From contig JAFWHO010000004.1 of the NCBI GenBank assembly GCA_017515105.1, positions 124,001 through 188,000 of the forward strand: a stretch of DNA of 64,000 nt, given 5' to 3'. A program made the position numbers and the translations under genes. A model generated the notes under the pieces. The model worked only from the letters and a program-made list of their open reading frames with translations. It did not search any database and was not told the DNA's origin. Every line of letters starts with the position of its first letter. Within the stretch, counting starts at the first letter, position 1. Shown in pieces: positions 9,511-16,784 of the stretch. This DNA is from Candidatus Saccharimonadota bacterium. Its GTDB lineage: Bacteria; Patescibacteriota; Saccharimonadia; Saccharimonadales; Saccharimonadaceae.

Positions 9511-12500
9511 TTATGTTGTAGAGATTTCTCTTTCAGCTCGTTGTATAATACTACTGATATCATCAATCGAGAAGCCATCGGCAAACATCGCTGGATTCTT
9601 TGCGTATAATCTACGCACCAAATCCTCTACAGTTTTAAATGAATAATCATTTCCTGCAAGCGATCTACTCTTATTCGTGGAGGCACCGTATGGGCCATCC
9701 ATTAGCTGCATATCGACATCTAGATTATAGCCACGTTGTATCATGTCGTTAACCACTCCACCACCACCAACCGCTATCATGCAACCATCTTTGTCTTTAA
9801 CATATTCGAGCTGAGTATCTGGTAGATCCATCCAGTTCTCGGCTTTCCTGCCATCATGCTCCAGTATAGTCGCATGAGTGATTGTATTTGGTTCGACTCC
9901 GCCATTTTCTTCACGCGTTGCCTCCATTGTGAGTGTTCCGAGCAACACTATCGGATCATCGGGATTAGACTCGTTGCGACGATGAACTGCTTCATGCATA
10001 GTTTTTTCAACTCCGAAGTTCGTTCCACCAGTTACTATGAAAGTAGTATCCGGATTGAGGACATCGGCTAGAACCTGCATGGTCAATGCGATATTTCTTT
10101 GGTCTTTTGGCGTAATATTTGGCCAATTACTCTTCGAAGCGCCGGTTATCATAACTGGAATTTTCCCATCGGTTGCTTTTTCCACCTCTTCAGAATTTGT
10201 TATAATTCCAATCTTTTCGAGTCTTTCGTCTAGTTGTCTTGCGGCTTCAGCTTTCTCTGCGGCATATCTTTCAGATACAGCTCGACTATATCTTGGCTGA
10301 CCATCTGGCGTGGAATAGACGACATTATCATACAAAGGGTTAACGTCGTCAAGACGTGGATGGCTCATCTCTCTTTCGGTTGCCTTTGCTAAAACCTTAG
10401 CCTCAGTTTGCCTCATCTTTTCAAAATCTTCTGGTTCTAGACCAGCCGCAGTCGCAAGTAAGGCTTCTTGCTCCCCAGCTGTTGAGTAAAGTCCGCCACC
10501 GTCTGTGCCTAAAACTACATCAACGCCAGCATCGAGATATTTTTTGATTGGAATTTCAGCAATACTGTTGATATTATTCAAGGCCAAGTTGGAGCTAATA
10601 TTGAATTCAATAATCGCGCCCATTTCTTTTGCGAGTTGAATTGTTTCTTCGTCCACGCCATATAAGCCATGCCCAATCCTAACTCTAGGCATAGGATACT
10701 CTTGCCCATCAGCTTCTTCACGAGCCCTGTGTTCGTCATAAATTATACGAAGCGTATCTTTTACGTTGTCCTTGAACATTGGGTTTTCGCCGGCATGAAC
10801 GCGTATAGTAAAATCAGGGTCTTCCGACATGGTATATTTTGCTAGTGCCTGAAGCTCATCTTTGAATGTTTCGGTAGAGTTAGTTTCATGGCCCATAAAA
10901 TCAACCCCAACTATATATGGACTACGGGCTATACCTATAATTCTGTCCGTATCATCCATATTCCATTCTTTGTCAGAGTGTCGCCATAAACCAGCTACAA
11001 AACGTAATTTCACGCCAGTTTCAGCCTCGATTTCAGGCACATTCTGGTTGATCATTTCCATGTAATCACGATCACTAATGAATGACGAATATGACAACTC
11101 GGCGTACTCTATGCCAGTATCTCGATACGTTTCTGCAAGAGAATGGAGCAAATCAGGGAACAGCTCCTTGTTTTTCGTGAATGGACCACGCAAGGCATAA
11201 ATATCTTCCATTTTATTAAATGTTTCTTGGGTAACTGGAGAAATCATTAGTCGTGCTTTAAGCGCGTCAAGGTCGCCATCGTTAACCGAAGATAATTCTA
11301 TGTTGCCATTTTCGTCTACTATATATTTGCTAACGTCAACGCCGGCTTTTGCTAGGTATTCTGCTGGGTATGAGATATTGTGTTTTTTGCCAACTTCAAT
11401 TAAAGAATCAGGAGTAATTGCGCCAGCAAAATGAGTATGTAAGTCCGTCTTTGGTCTAAAATCGGTTAGTTTTTCTCTAGAAAATGGAACCCCATTTTCT
11501 TTTCCTTGTGCCAACGAGCGAAGCTCAAAAGAGGTGAGCTTATTGACGCTTTGAATATCGCCAGTAGAGCGACTGACATCTATAAATATAGTATCTCTAA
11601 TGGAGAATCTCCATATATCTTCATCTTCAGTAGGTGAAATTGAAGAAATATCTCGTAGATTCTCGACGATTTTGCGGCTTAAATATTCATCGTTATTTGA
11701 ACACTCAAGGTCATAATCCATACCTTCTTCGGAAGCCTCGAAAACAACCTTCAATATGTTGCTGTAGTCCAAAAACGCTTCTGAGATTCGTTCTTTGTCT
11801 TTCTCGTATTTGCTTTCGTCAAGCGAAGAGTGCTCTTCCACATTTGATTTTGGCTGAAATGGCACTTTTTTGCCTATATTATCCCGCGTAGTTTCACTAG
11901 ATTCCGAAGTTTTGTTTACATCCTCATGATAGTCGTTGGTATTTGTATCCTTGTTTTCCCAGCCTGTTGATTCTGGCTCAGTGTTGCCATCAGTCGATGT
12001 ATTATCTATCTGCTTTATATCCTCTATAAAACCATCCACACTTCCTTCAAGAGGCTTTTCGGCTGTTATGCCAGAGTTAGATTCATCTGCTTTATCAGCT
12101 ATGTTGTCCCAAGTAGTTGGTTCCTCCATCGCTGGCGCTTCAGCTGCTGAAGTCTCTCCAGAACGACTATAGGTGTCATAGAAATCTCTCGGATTAATAG
12201 CATACATGTCATCTGGATTGGTAATATTGATGAAACTACCTTTAGGCATGTTCATCTCTTCTCCCCATTGCGAAATAGTGAGAGCTTCTTTTGTTTCGAC
12301 AAACTTTTGTGGACCGCCTACAGGCTTAAATATATCTGGGTGCTCAGGGTCAACCTCATATTTCTCGCGGAATGTCTTATTGTCAATAATCCATTGGTTT
12401 ACGTGGCCATTTTTGTCGACTATCGGGTTACCCTCGGCATCCGTTTTAGTTGCAATCCATCCAGTTTCGCCAGTTTCTTCATCTGCCGTTACGGTAGCGA

Positions 12501-12741
12501 CTTTTTCCTGAATCGGATTGCCGTCTTCATCTTCGCTCCAAGAAATGACTTCTTGTCCGGATTCGCCTTTGACCGCACCAATGCGAGCGTGCTTTGCCGC
12601 TTCGAATACTTCCAAACTGCCGTCGGCTAAGCCAGCCTCGACATATTCTTTTGTATTAACTTTGCGATATTCCATTTTTTCCCAACCGGTATTACTAGTA
12701 TTTTCACTATCATTAGTAAGGATTGTCTCTTTCGAGTTCAT
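9511..12741 (-). CDS. PGDYG-like / adenosine-deaminase-like / SLOG-like multidomain protein
   Basis: 1076 aa. Residues about 25-195 hold two short PGDYG-like units: GWIATKTD then FREKYE, and GSFINITNP then DFYDTY. A disordered S/E/T-rich linker (about 195-330) leads to an adenosine-deaminase fold (about 428-800). It has HTH metal ligands (H435, H437), HAGE (H649, catalytic E652), IGHG (H691) and GTDGGG (D747). The second Asp of the usual TDDP motif is Gly748. Residues about 870-1045 look like a SLOG/LOG Rossmann domain: MITGASKS, VTGGTNFGVEKTMHEA and VGGGGV (1002-1005). SLOG domains bind or process nucleotide ligands in several bacterial conflict systems. It has no signal peptide, so it is cytoplasmic. 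GGAGGA precedes the start, with a TGATACAAT-like box upstream. A nucleotide-sensing deaminase is my inference; purine salvage is the alternative. Confidence 0.8.
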   Translation of the reverse strand: MNSKETILTNDSENTSNTGWEKMEYRKVNTKEYVEAGLADGSLEVFEAAKHARIGAVKGESGQEVISWSEDEDGNPIQEKVATVTADEETGETGWIATKTDAEGNPIVDKNGHVNQWIIDNKTFREKYEVDPEHPDIFKPVGGPQKFVETKEALTISQWGEEMNMPKGSFINITNPDDMYAINPRDFYDTYSRSGETSAAEAPAMEEPTTWDNIADKADESNSGITAEKPLEGSVDGFIEDIKQIDNTSTDGNTEPESTGWENKDTNTNDYHEDVNKTSESSETTRDNIGKKVPFQPKSNVEEHSSLDESKYEKDKERISEAFLDYSNILKVVFEASEEGMDYDLECSNNDEYLSRKIVENLRDISSISPTEDEDIWRFSIRDTIFIDVSRSTGDIQSVNKLTSFELRSLAQGKENGVPFSREKLTDFRPKTDLHTHFAGAITPDSLIEVGKKHNISYPAEYLAKAGVDVSKYIVDENGNIELSSVNDGDLDALKARLMISPVTQETFNKMEDIYALRGPFTKNKELFPDLLHSLAETYRDTGIEYAELSYSSFISDRDYMEMINQNVPEIEAETGVKLRFVAGLWRHSDKEWNMDDTDRIIGIARSPYIVGVDFMGHETNSTETFKDELQALAKYTMSEDPDFTIRVHAGENPMFKDNVKDTLRIIYDEHRAREEADGQEYPMPRVRIGHGLYGVDEETIQLAKEMGAIIEFNISSNLALNNINSIAEIPIKKYLDAGVDVVLGTDGGGLYSTAGEQEALLATAAGLEPEDFEKMRQTEAKVLAKATEREMSHPRLDDVNPLYDNVVYSTPDGQPRYSRAVSERYAAEKAEAARQLDERLEKIGIITNSEEVEKATDGKIPVMITGASKSNWPNITPKDQRNIALTMQVLADVLNPDTTFIVTGGTNFGVEKTMHEAVHRRNESNPDDPIVLLGTLTMEATREENGGVEPNTITHATILEHDGRKAENWMDLPDTQLEYVKDKDGCMIAVGGGGVVNDMIQRGYNLDVDMQLMDGPYGASTNKSRSLAGNDYSFKTVEDLVRRLYAKNPAMFADGFSIDDISSIIQRAEREISTT

Positions 12742-12834
12742 TATAAGTGTTCCTCCGGTTAAGTTATTACTTTTATTGTATCACAGAATTATGTGGTTGT
12801 GAGCCTATACATCTTTATTGAAGATTGAATTTTT

Positions 12835-12867
12835 AGAAAAGGGAAAAGGCAGCTCCGAAAAGCTGCC
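12835..12867 (-). terminator. terminator of the 202-aa cassette gene
   Basis: On the minus strand GGCAGCT-tttcgg-AGCTGCC is followed by a T-rich run (TTTTCCCTTTTC). It lies about 35 nt past the stop of the upstream gene, so the two cassette genes are probably separate transcripts. Confidence 0.75.
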
Positions 12868-12902
12868 TTGGTAGGTTTTTCTGAGACTACCGCTCAGTTC
12901 AA

Positions 12903-13511
12903 TTACTCGTTCCAGCCTGCGCCGAGAACTTCGTCAGCCGGTCCGTAGGCCGCAAAGTCGTTTTCGCTCAGGATATAGCGATCGCCCTCGGCGAGGTTGT
13001 CGGGGTCTTCCTTGTAGTAGGGGGCGCAGAAGTAACATTTTGCATCGCCGTTCTGCGGACCACCCCAAGGTGCTTCGATTTCCACGTCTTCGCCGGTGTC
13101 ATTTTTGATGATCCTTGCCATACCCTTAGCGCGATATACGCCAGGCTCATTTGTGGGTTCATAGCGCTCATGGAATGTCGCATCCGGAATAGCATAGTTG
13201 TTTTCGTGATCGGTTTCCCAAGCTTTGGGATTGGTTGCGATCCACTCTCCAACTTCGACAGTGCGGGTGTCTTCCAGCTCAGCGCTGCGAACGCAGCCCT
13301 TGCCTTCAACAGGAATCTCGCGCATCACGTATGTGTCGATCACATACTTGCCTTTTTCGTTGTCGAAACGAACGTCTTTGTCGGCATATTCGCCAGCTTT
13401 GAGTCCGTCCTCCGTGATCTGCACGGCTTTGATGACACCTTTCTTGGCGTAGATGGCCGCTGCTGCAAACTGGTTGGTATATTCCTCGGTGTTCAGATTG
13501 ATCTTCTTCAT
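12903..13511 (-). CDS. PGDYG-like protein related to the N-terminus of the deaminase-SLOG protein
   Basis: 202 aa, cytoplasmic. The order of motifs matches residues about 90-195 of the neighbouring 1076-aa protein: GEWIATNP, then FHERYEP, then WGGPQNGD (GGPQ is also in the large protein), then DRYILSENDFAAY. The N-terminal 85 residues form a separate part beginning MKKINLNTEEYTNQFAAA. A CYFC pair lies in the second unit. GC content is clearly higher than in the surrounding genes, pointing to a different origin. A strong promoter and a folded leader of about 110 nt precede it, with AAGGAG before the ATG. A partner, inhibitor or sensor for the large protein is an inference from shared domains and linkage. 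Confidence 0.75.
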   Translation of the reverse strand: MKKINLNTEEYTNQFAAAAIYAKKGVIKAVQITEDGLKAGEYADKDVRFDNEKGKYVIDTYVMREIPVEGKGCVRSAELEDTRTVEVGEWIATNPKAWETDHENNYAIPDATFHERYEPTNEPGVYRAKGMARIIKNDTGEDVEIEAPWGGPQNGDAKCYFCAPYYKEDPDNLAEGDRYILSENDFAAYGPADEVLGAGWNE

Positions 13512-13622
13512 GGTAGCGTCTCCTTTCTATGGATACAATTTTTGAAAAATGCCATAGCACTACTTACGAGTAATTCAGATTTGTAAGGTGCTATTGTAAG
13601 ATTAAGCATTTTTTAATCTTAT
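13512..13622 (-). promoter_or_regulatory. structured 5' leader of the 202-aa cassette gene
   Basis: The predicted leader is about 110 nt. It can form AAGATTAA/TTAATCTT near its 5' end, then a longer arm with ATAGCAC/GTGCTAT enclosing CTTAC/GTAAG. AAGGAG sits about 8 nt before the ATG. This contrasts with the leaderless style of most genes here and suggests RNA-level control. Confidence 0.55.
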
Positions 13623-13628
13623 CTGCAT

Positions 13629-13657
13629 ATTATAGCATACTTTATCTGTGATGTCAA
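13629..13657 (-). promoter_or_regulatory. consensus promoter of the 202-aa cassette gene
   Basis: On the minus strand TTGACA (13657-13652), a 17-nt spacer ending in TGC, and TATAAT (13634-13629). Both boxes match the sigma-70 consensus exactly, making it the strongest promoter seen in the window. Confidence 0.85.
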
Positions 13658-13693
13658 TTCTTATAACATATTATCTCTTTCCGTCCCAGATAT

Positions 13694-13752
13694 GGTTTGG
13701 CTAATTATCCTAAAAGACATGCAGCTTTTATTTACCTTTGTGGTAAAACAGG
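13694..13752 (-). repeat. right 59-bp inverted repeat of the two-gene cassette
   Basis: Reverse-complement partner of 9425-9483, equal in length and ungapped. It lies upstream of the 202-aa gene promoter and 20 nt inside a degenerate copy of the tRNA-end/terminator unit. Confidence 0.85.
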
Positions 13753-13763
13753 CTCTAGCGATG

Positions 13764-13804
13764 TCGTAAAGTCGCACCAAGTACACTTTGCAGTGTGTTT
13801 TTTT
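13764..13804 (+). repeat. degenerate tRNA-end plus terminator, right edge of the island
   Basis: The stretch gcaccaag-t-acactt-tgc-agtgtg-T7 (13774-13804) repeats the third left-hand copy at 9386-9416 (gcaccaag-c-acactt-gat-agtgtg-T6). The preceding aaagtc looks like a tRNA end from which about 10 nt were lost. It works structurally as an intrinsic terminator. It probably marks the right junction of the insertion behind tRNA-Leu. Confidence 0.65.
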
Positions 13805-13824
13805 ATTTTCTTGGAGGTGTTTGT

Positions 13825-13830
13825 TATAAT
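13825..13830 (+). promoter_or_regulatory. -10 box of the GH25 gene, leaderless
   Basis: TATAAT with the GTTATAAT context ends 7 nt before the ATG at 13838. Confidence 0.65.
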
Positions 13831-13837
13831 TGTAGTT

Positions 13838-14641
13838 ATGGCTAAGCTTGGCTTTATCAAATTTAAAACCATTGTGATCAATTTGTTTTTGATTGCAGCG
13901 CTGATCGGAGTCGGATTCTTCGGTTATATGCTGATTAAAGAGCGGAAACTTTTTGTGAATGAATGGTTTATCGGTAACGCTCTTAAGGGCGTGGATATAT
14001 CGAGCTACCAGGGCGATGTTAATATGAAAAGTTTATCGAACCAAGGGGTGCGGTTTGCCTACATTAAGGCGACCGAAGGGAGCAGCCATGTGGATGAGAA
14101 ATTTGAGGCAAACTGGAAAAATGTCGAGCAAACTGATATAAAATCTGGTGCGTATCATTTTTTCTCTTTTAAGAGCAGTGGGGAAGACCAGGCCGAGAAC
14201 TACATATCTACAGTCGGGGATTTGAAGGGGCGGCTGATTCCTGCGGTGGACATCGAAATGCATGAGGGGGCCGAGGGCGAAGCGCCAGAGAAGGACTCTT
14301 TGATAAGGCAACTCAAAATTTTTATGGCGGTGCTCGAAGACGAATATAAGACGAAACCAATGATTTATGCACAGAAGGATTTTTATGATAAGTATTTGAA
14401 AGAAGATTTCTCCGGCTATCCGGTTTGGGCACGCAATGTATATTTTCCGGTTTACATTGAGTTTGGCGGGGATTGGACACTTTGGCAATATAAGGACCGC
14501 GGTGAGCTAGAAGGCTATTCTGGTGGGGAAAAATACATTGATTTAGATATTTTGAATCCAAATAAAAACCTCGATGATCTTATCGTAAAAGATAGTAGGA
14601 GCCACGACGACTCTGAGAAGGACGCCGAAAACCAAAACTAA
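13838..14641 (+). CDS. membrane-anchored GH25 muramidase (lysozyme)
   Basis: 267 aa. A signal-anchor helix (about residues 10-32) precedes a glycoside hydrolase family 25 barrel. Motifs include GVDISSYQGDVN at strand 1, FAYIKATEG, the acidic pair in AVDIEMH and WTLWQYKDRG near the end. GH25 enzymes cleave the MurNAc-GlcNAc bond. The tail is acidic and charged. The frame is open further upstream, but the ATG at 13838 sits 7 nt after TATAAT and directly before the basic and hydrophobic anchor, so it is the likely start. An externally displayed lysozyme could act on its own wall or on that of a host. Confidence 0.9.
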   Translation: MAKLGFIKFKTIVINLFLIAALIGVGFFGYMLIKERKLFVNEWFIGNALKGVDISSYQGDVNMKSLSNQGVRFAYIKATEGSSHVDEKFEANWKNVEQTDIKSGAYHFFSFKSSGEDQAENYISTVGDLKGRLIPAVDIEMHEGAEGEAPEKDSLIRQLKIFMAVLEDEYKTKPMIYAQKDFYDKYLKEDFSGYPVWARNVYFPVYIEFGGDWTLWQYKDRGELEGYSGGEKYIDLDILNPNKNLDDLIVKDSRSHDDSEKDAENQN

Positions 14642-14664
14642 CTTTACACCTGTAGCCTATAGTG

Positions 14665-14670
14665 TATAAT
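14665..14670 (+). promoter_or_regulatory. -10 box of the DUF1653 gene, leaderless
   Basis: GTGTATAAT ends 6 nt before the ATG at 14677. This spacing decides the start: an upstream GTG at 14662 in the same frame would lie inside the promoter. Confidence 0.65.
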
Positions 14671-14676
14671 AGAGGC

Positions 14677-14958
14677 ATGAAGGAGGTTAGGGAGTTAGTA
14701 ATACACGGGGTGTATCGGCATTTCAAAGGAAATTACTATCTTGTTGAAGATATTGCGACACACTCAGAAACCAAGGAAGATATGGTGGTTTATCGTCCTT
14801 TATATGGTGATGGACACCTATACGTGAGGCCGGTCGAAATGTTCCTCAGCCGAGTGGACACCAACAAATATCCAAACATGAATCAAGTGTGGCGCTTTGA
14901 GCTTCAAGAGAAGAGAATTAAGGTTAAACTGGGCGAGAAAAAACGTCGAAAAAAATAA
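14677..14958 (+). CDS. DUF1653 family protein
   Basis: 93 aa. The central GVYRHFKGNYYLVEDIATHSET...VYRPLYGDGHLYVRPVEMFL matches the DUF1653 pattern of a small beta-rich domain of unknown function, often near nucleotide or wall genes. A basic tail (KLGEKKRRKK) is added. The following hydrolase gene starts 17 nt downstream, so they are probably co-transcribed. Confidence 0.8.
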   Translation: MKEVRELVIHGVYRHFKGNYYLVEDIATHSETKEDMVVYRPLYGDGHLYVRPVEMFLSRVDTNKYPNMNQVWRFELQEKRIKVKLGEKKRRKK

Positions 14959-14974
14959 CAAAATGGAGGGCAAA

Positions 14975-15532
14975 ATGGATATCAAATATTTGGGGCACGC
15001 GTGCTTTAAGATAAACGACGAGCTCATAATCGATCCATATAAAGATGGGTCTGTGCCGGGACTTGCGCCCCTTAGGGAATCAGCGGCTAAGGTTATTTGT
15101 ACGCACGGGCATGCAGATCACAGCGGGGTGGAATGTGTGACGATCACGCCCGGGGAATGTGAACTTAAGATTGAAGAAGTGGCAAGTTTTCACGATGATC
15201 AAAACGGGGCACTTCGGGGCCCGAATACGATTTTCGTGATCACTTCTCCGTCCGGCGAGAAATTGGTGCATCTTGGTGATTTGGGGCATTTTCCGAATGA
15301 GGAGCAATTAGCCAAGATTTCTGATGCGGATTATTTGCTGATCCCGGTGGGTGGATTCTTTACGATCAATGCCGCGCTTGCAGCCGAGATTTGCCTCGCG
15401 GCGAGACCAAAGTGTATTATTCCGATGCATTATCGAACCGAGAACTCTGGGTATTCGGAACTTGCTATGGTGGATGATTTCTTGAAGATTTGCGAGGAAA
15501 ATGGAACTATTGATAAAGTTAAGGTAATGTAA
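14975..15532 (+). CDS. metallo-beta-lactamase-fold hydrolase (UlaG-like group)
   Basis: 185 aa. Zinc-ligand motifs of the fold are visible: THGHADHSG, a HLGDLGH motif and a later PMHYRT histidine. The N-terminus MDIKYLGHACFKI is typical of the UlaG/COG2220 group. The substrate cannot be told from sequence; relatives include lactonases and nucleases. ATG 14975 is chosen because GGAGGG lies 4 nt upstream and the family motif begins at once. An ATG 12 nt earlier is possible. Confidence 0.85.
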   Translation: MDIKYLGHACFKINDELIIDPYKDGSVPGLAPLRESAAKVICTHGHADHSGVECVTITPGECELKIEEVASFHDDQNGALRGPNTIFVITSPSGEKLVHLGDLGHFPNEEQLAKISDADYLLIPVGGFFTINAALAAEICLAARPKCIIPMHYRTENSGYSELAMVDDFLKICEENGTIDKVKVM

Positions 15533-15542
15533 ATTTGGCATC

Positions 15543-15570
15543 AAAAAACGCCCCTTCTGGGGCGCTTTTT
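15543..15570. terminator. bidirectional terminator between convergent genes
   Basis: AAAAAA-CGCCCC-ttct-GGGGCG-CTTTTT. It serves the hydrolase gene on the plus strand and the LiaF-like gene on the minus strand. Confidence 0.9.
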
Positions 15571-15572
15571 GA

Positions 15573-16280
15573 TTATTTACCTTCTTTATCGGTGATTGAG
15601 AGCCCACCGAAACCGCCGCCGGCGTCTAGATAGATAGTATATTTACCCTTATTGTCGCCGCTTTTTCGCTCATCGGAAATGCCACCAAAGATGAAGCCTG
15701 ATTTGATTTTGACTTGGACATCTTTTGGAACCTTGATGTCGATACCGCCGAAGAGGCAGAATGCCTTAATCACGGTATCCTTTTCAAATTTTGCCTTCCT
15801 GAGATCAAGATCTACGCCGCCAAAGATCGCGACTAGATTAGAGCCCGAGAATACTTCGTCATTGTAGATTCTGTCGCTCCCCGAGAATACGGCTGTTTGA
15901 GAATCCATACCTTTGCCGTCTTTCATCCCTTCGATTTTTTTGGCAACTTCCTTGTCGTTTTTGTTATGAAAAAGGCTCTTTACGATGATACTGAGACCAA
16001 TCAAGATTAGGAATACCGCAAGAGCAGCTTTCCAAGCCACGTCATACGAGAAGACGTCCTGAGCGGCAAGGAGCAGAATAACCCCTACAGCGAGGAAGCC
16101 AAGGCTGGCGATTTTGTCTTTTTCGGTAATGAGGCTAATTACGCTCGGGACAATAATAAATAGTGTCCACCAGCCGTCAAAGAAAACGTTAAAGTTAAAT
16201 AAGCCGATGGCGTTACCGCCGAAGATTACACCTAGGGCGATAATCGCGATCCCCCAGATAATTGGTTTTGCTTTTCTCAT
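15573..16280 (-). CDS. LiaF-like membrane protein
   Basis: 235 aa. The N-terminal half has about four hydrophobic helices. The C-terminal half carries repeated short beta units (VAIFGGVDLDLRKA, CLFGGIDIKVP, GFIFGGISD, GGFGGLSI), the beta-helix-like domain of LiaF/YvqF proteins. Those proteins modulate cell-envelope stress signalling in Firmicutes. No LiaRS-type kinase or regulator is adjacent, so a role in stress sensing is only by homology. TGTTATAAT and AAAGGAG lie upstream. Confidence 0.8.
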   Translation of the reverse strand: MRKAKPIIWGIAIIALGVIFGGNAIGLFNFNVFFDGWWTLFIIVPSVISLITEKDKIASLGFLAVGVILLLAAQDVFSYDVAWKAALAVFLILIGLSIIVKSLFHNKNDKEVAKKIEGMKDGKGMDSQTAVFSGSDRIYNDEVFSGSNLVAIFGGVDLDLRKAKFEKDTVIKAFCLFGGIDIKVPKDVQVKIKSGFIFGGISDERKSGDNKGKYTIYLDAGGGFGGLSITDKEGK

Positions 16281-16337
16281 ATTTAATATACTCCTTTCGG
16301 GTTATTATAACATATGGTGACGCATCACAGGTGTTTA

Positions 16338-16501
16338 TATAATTCTCATGCAAATATTTTGAAAACTTGGGATTGTTTTTGTTGCTTTGATGTGTTTATA
16401 TTGCTGCGGGTTGGAGAAAGTTTTGTTTGGCGAGAAAAAGTAGATTCCCCTCGCGAAGGGCGAACCACTACATAGGTGCGGTGGGTTCGCCCCGAGAGGG
16501 G
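16338..16501 (+). other. gene-free stretch with a promoter-like box and a GC-rich hairpin
   Basis: TATATAAT at about 16336-16343 could start a plus-strand transcript. A two-tier hairpin follows. CCCCTC (16447-16452) pairs with GAGGGG (16496-16501), and inside it GGGCGAACC (16458-16466) pairs perfectly with GGTTCGCCC (16484-16492). No protein-coding signal is seen. Confidence 0.5.
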
Positions 16502-16579
16502 GGGATTTACGCGCGGTGATTCTAGATAACTTAGGTGGATGCCCCTGATTTGTTAGACAAAAACAGAAAGGAGGCTGCT

Positions 16580-16663
16580 ATGGAGATAGAGTTTTACTTT
16601 AGATTCAAGCTTAAGCCTAAAAACAAAAAAGTTACTCTTGTCGTAGAAGACGAGAGTAACTAA
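16580..16663 (+). CDS. 27-codon ORF with a strong ribosome-binding site
   Basis: The peptide begins MEIEFYFRFKLKPKNKK and ends VVEDESN. AAAGGAGG lies 6 nt before the ATG, one of the best sites in the interval. It alternates hydrophobic and basic residues and has no membrane span. Its last codons lie inside a hairpin that also works as a terminator on the opposite strand. It could be a real small protein, a leader peptide or chance. Confidence 0.4.
   Translation: MEIEFYFRFKLKPKNKKVTLVVEDESN
16626..16660 (-). terminator. minus-strand terminator inside the small ORF
   Basis: On the minus strand GTTACTCTCGTC-ttctac-GACAAGAGTAAC (12-bp stem, one wobble) is followed by TTTTTTG. It is the first hairpin with a T-tract downstream of the large surface-protein gene ending at 16785, so it probably ends that transcript. 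Confidence 0.65.
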
Positions 16664-16672
16664 CCCAACCAA

Positions 16673-16751
16673 GGCAAGTTTCTAGAGCTTGCCACCTGCT
16701 ACCATTATACTAATGGTAGCAGGTTCCGTCAAGAGGAGCTATTTTTGACGG
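16673..16751. repeat. three tandem hairpins downstream of the surface-protein gene
   Basis: GGCAAG/CTTGCC (16673-16693), a perfect 12-bp CTGCTACCATTA/TAATGGTAGCAG with a 3-nt loop (16696-16722) and CCGTCAA/TTGACGG (16726-16751). None has a T-tract, so they are not terminators themselves. They may stabilise the 3' end of the minus-strand mRNA or belong to a plus-strand RNA. Confidence 0.6.
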
Positions 16752-16784
16752 GGTTCATTGATTTAAGAAGCCGTTAGGCCGAGG

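Noticed and set aside
16446-16760. RNase P RNA or tmRNA in the hairpin-rich interval
   Set aside because: The conserved RNase P core (GAGGAAAGTC-like) and tmRNA ends with a tRNA-like CCA terminus and an ALAA-type tag are absent.
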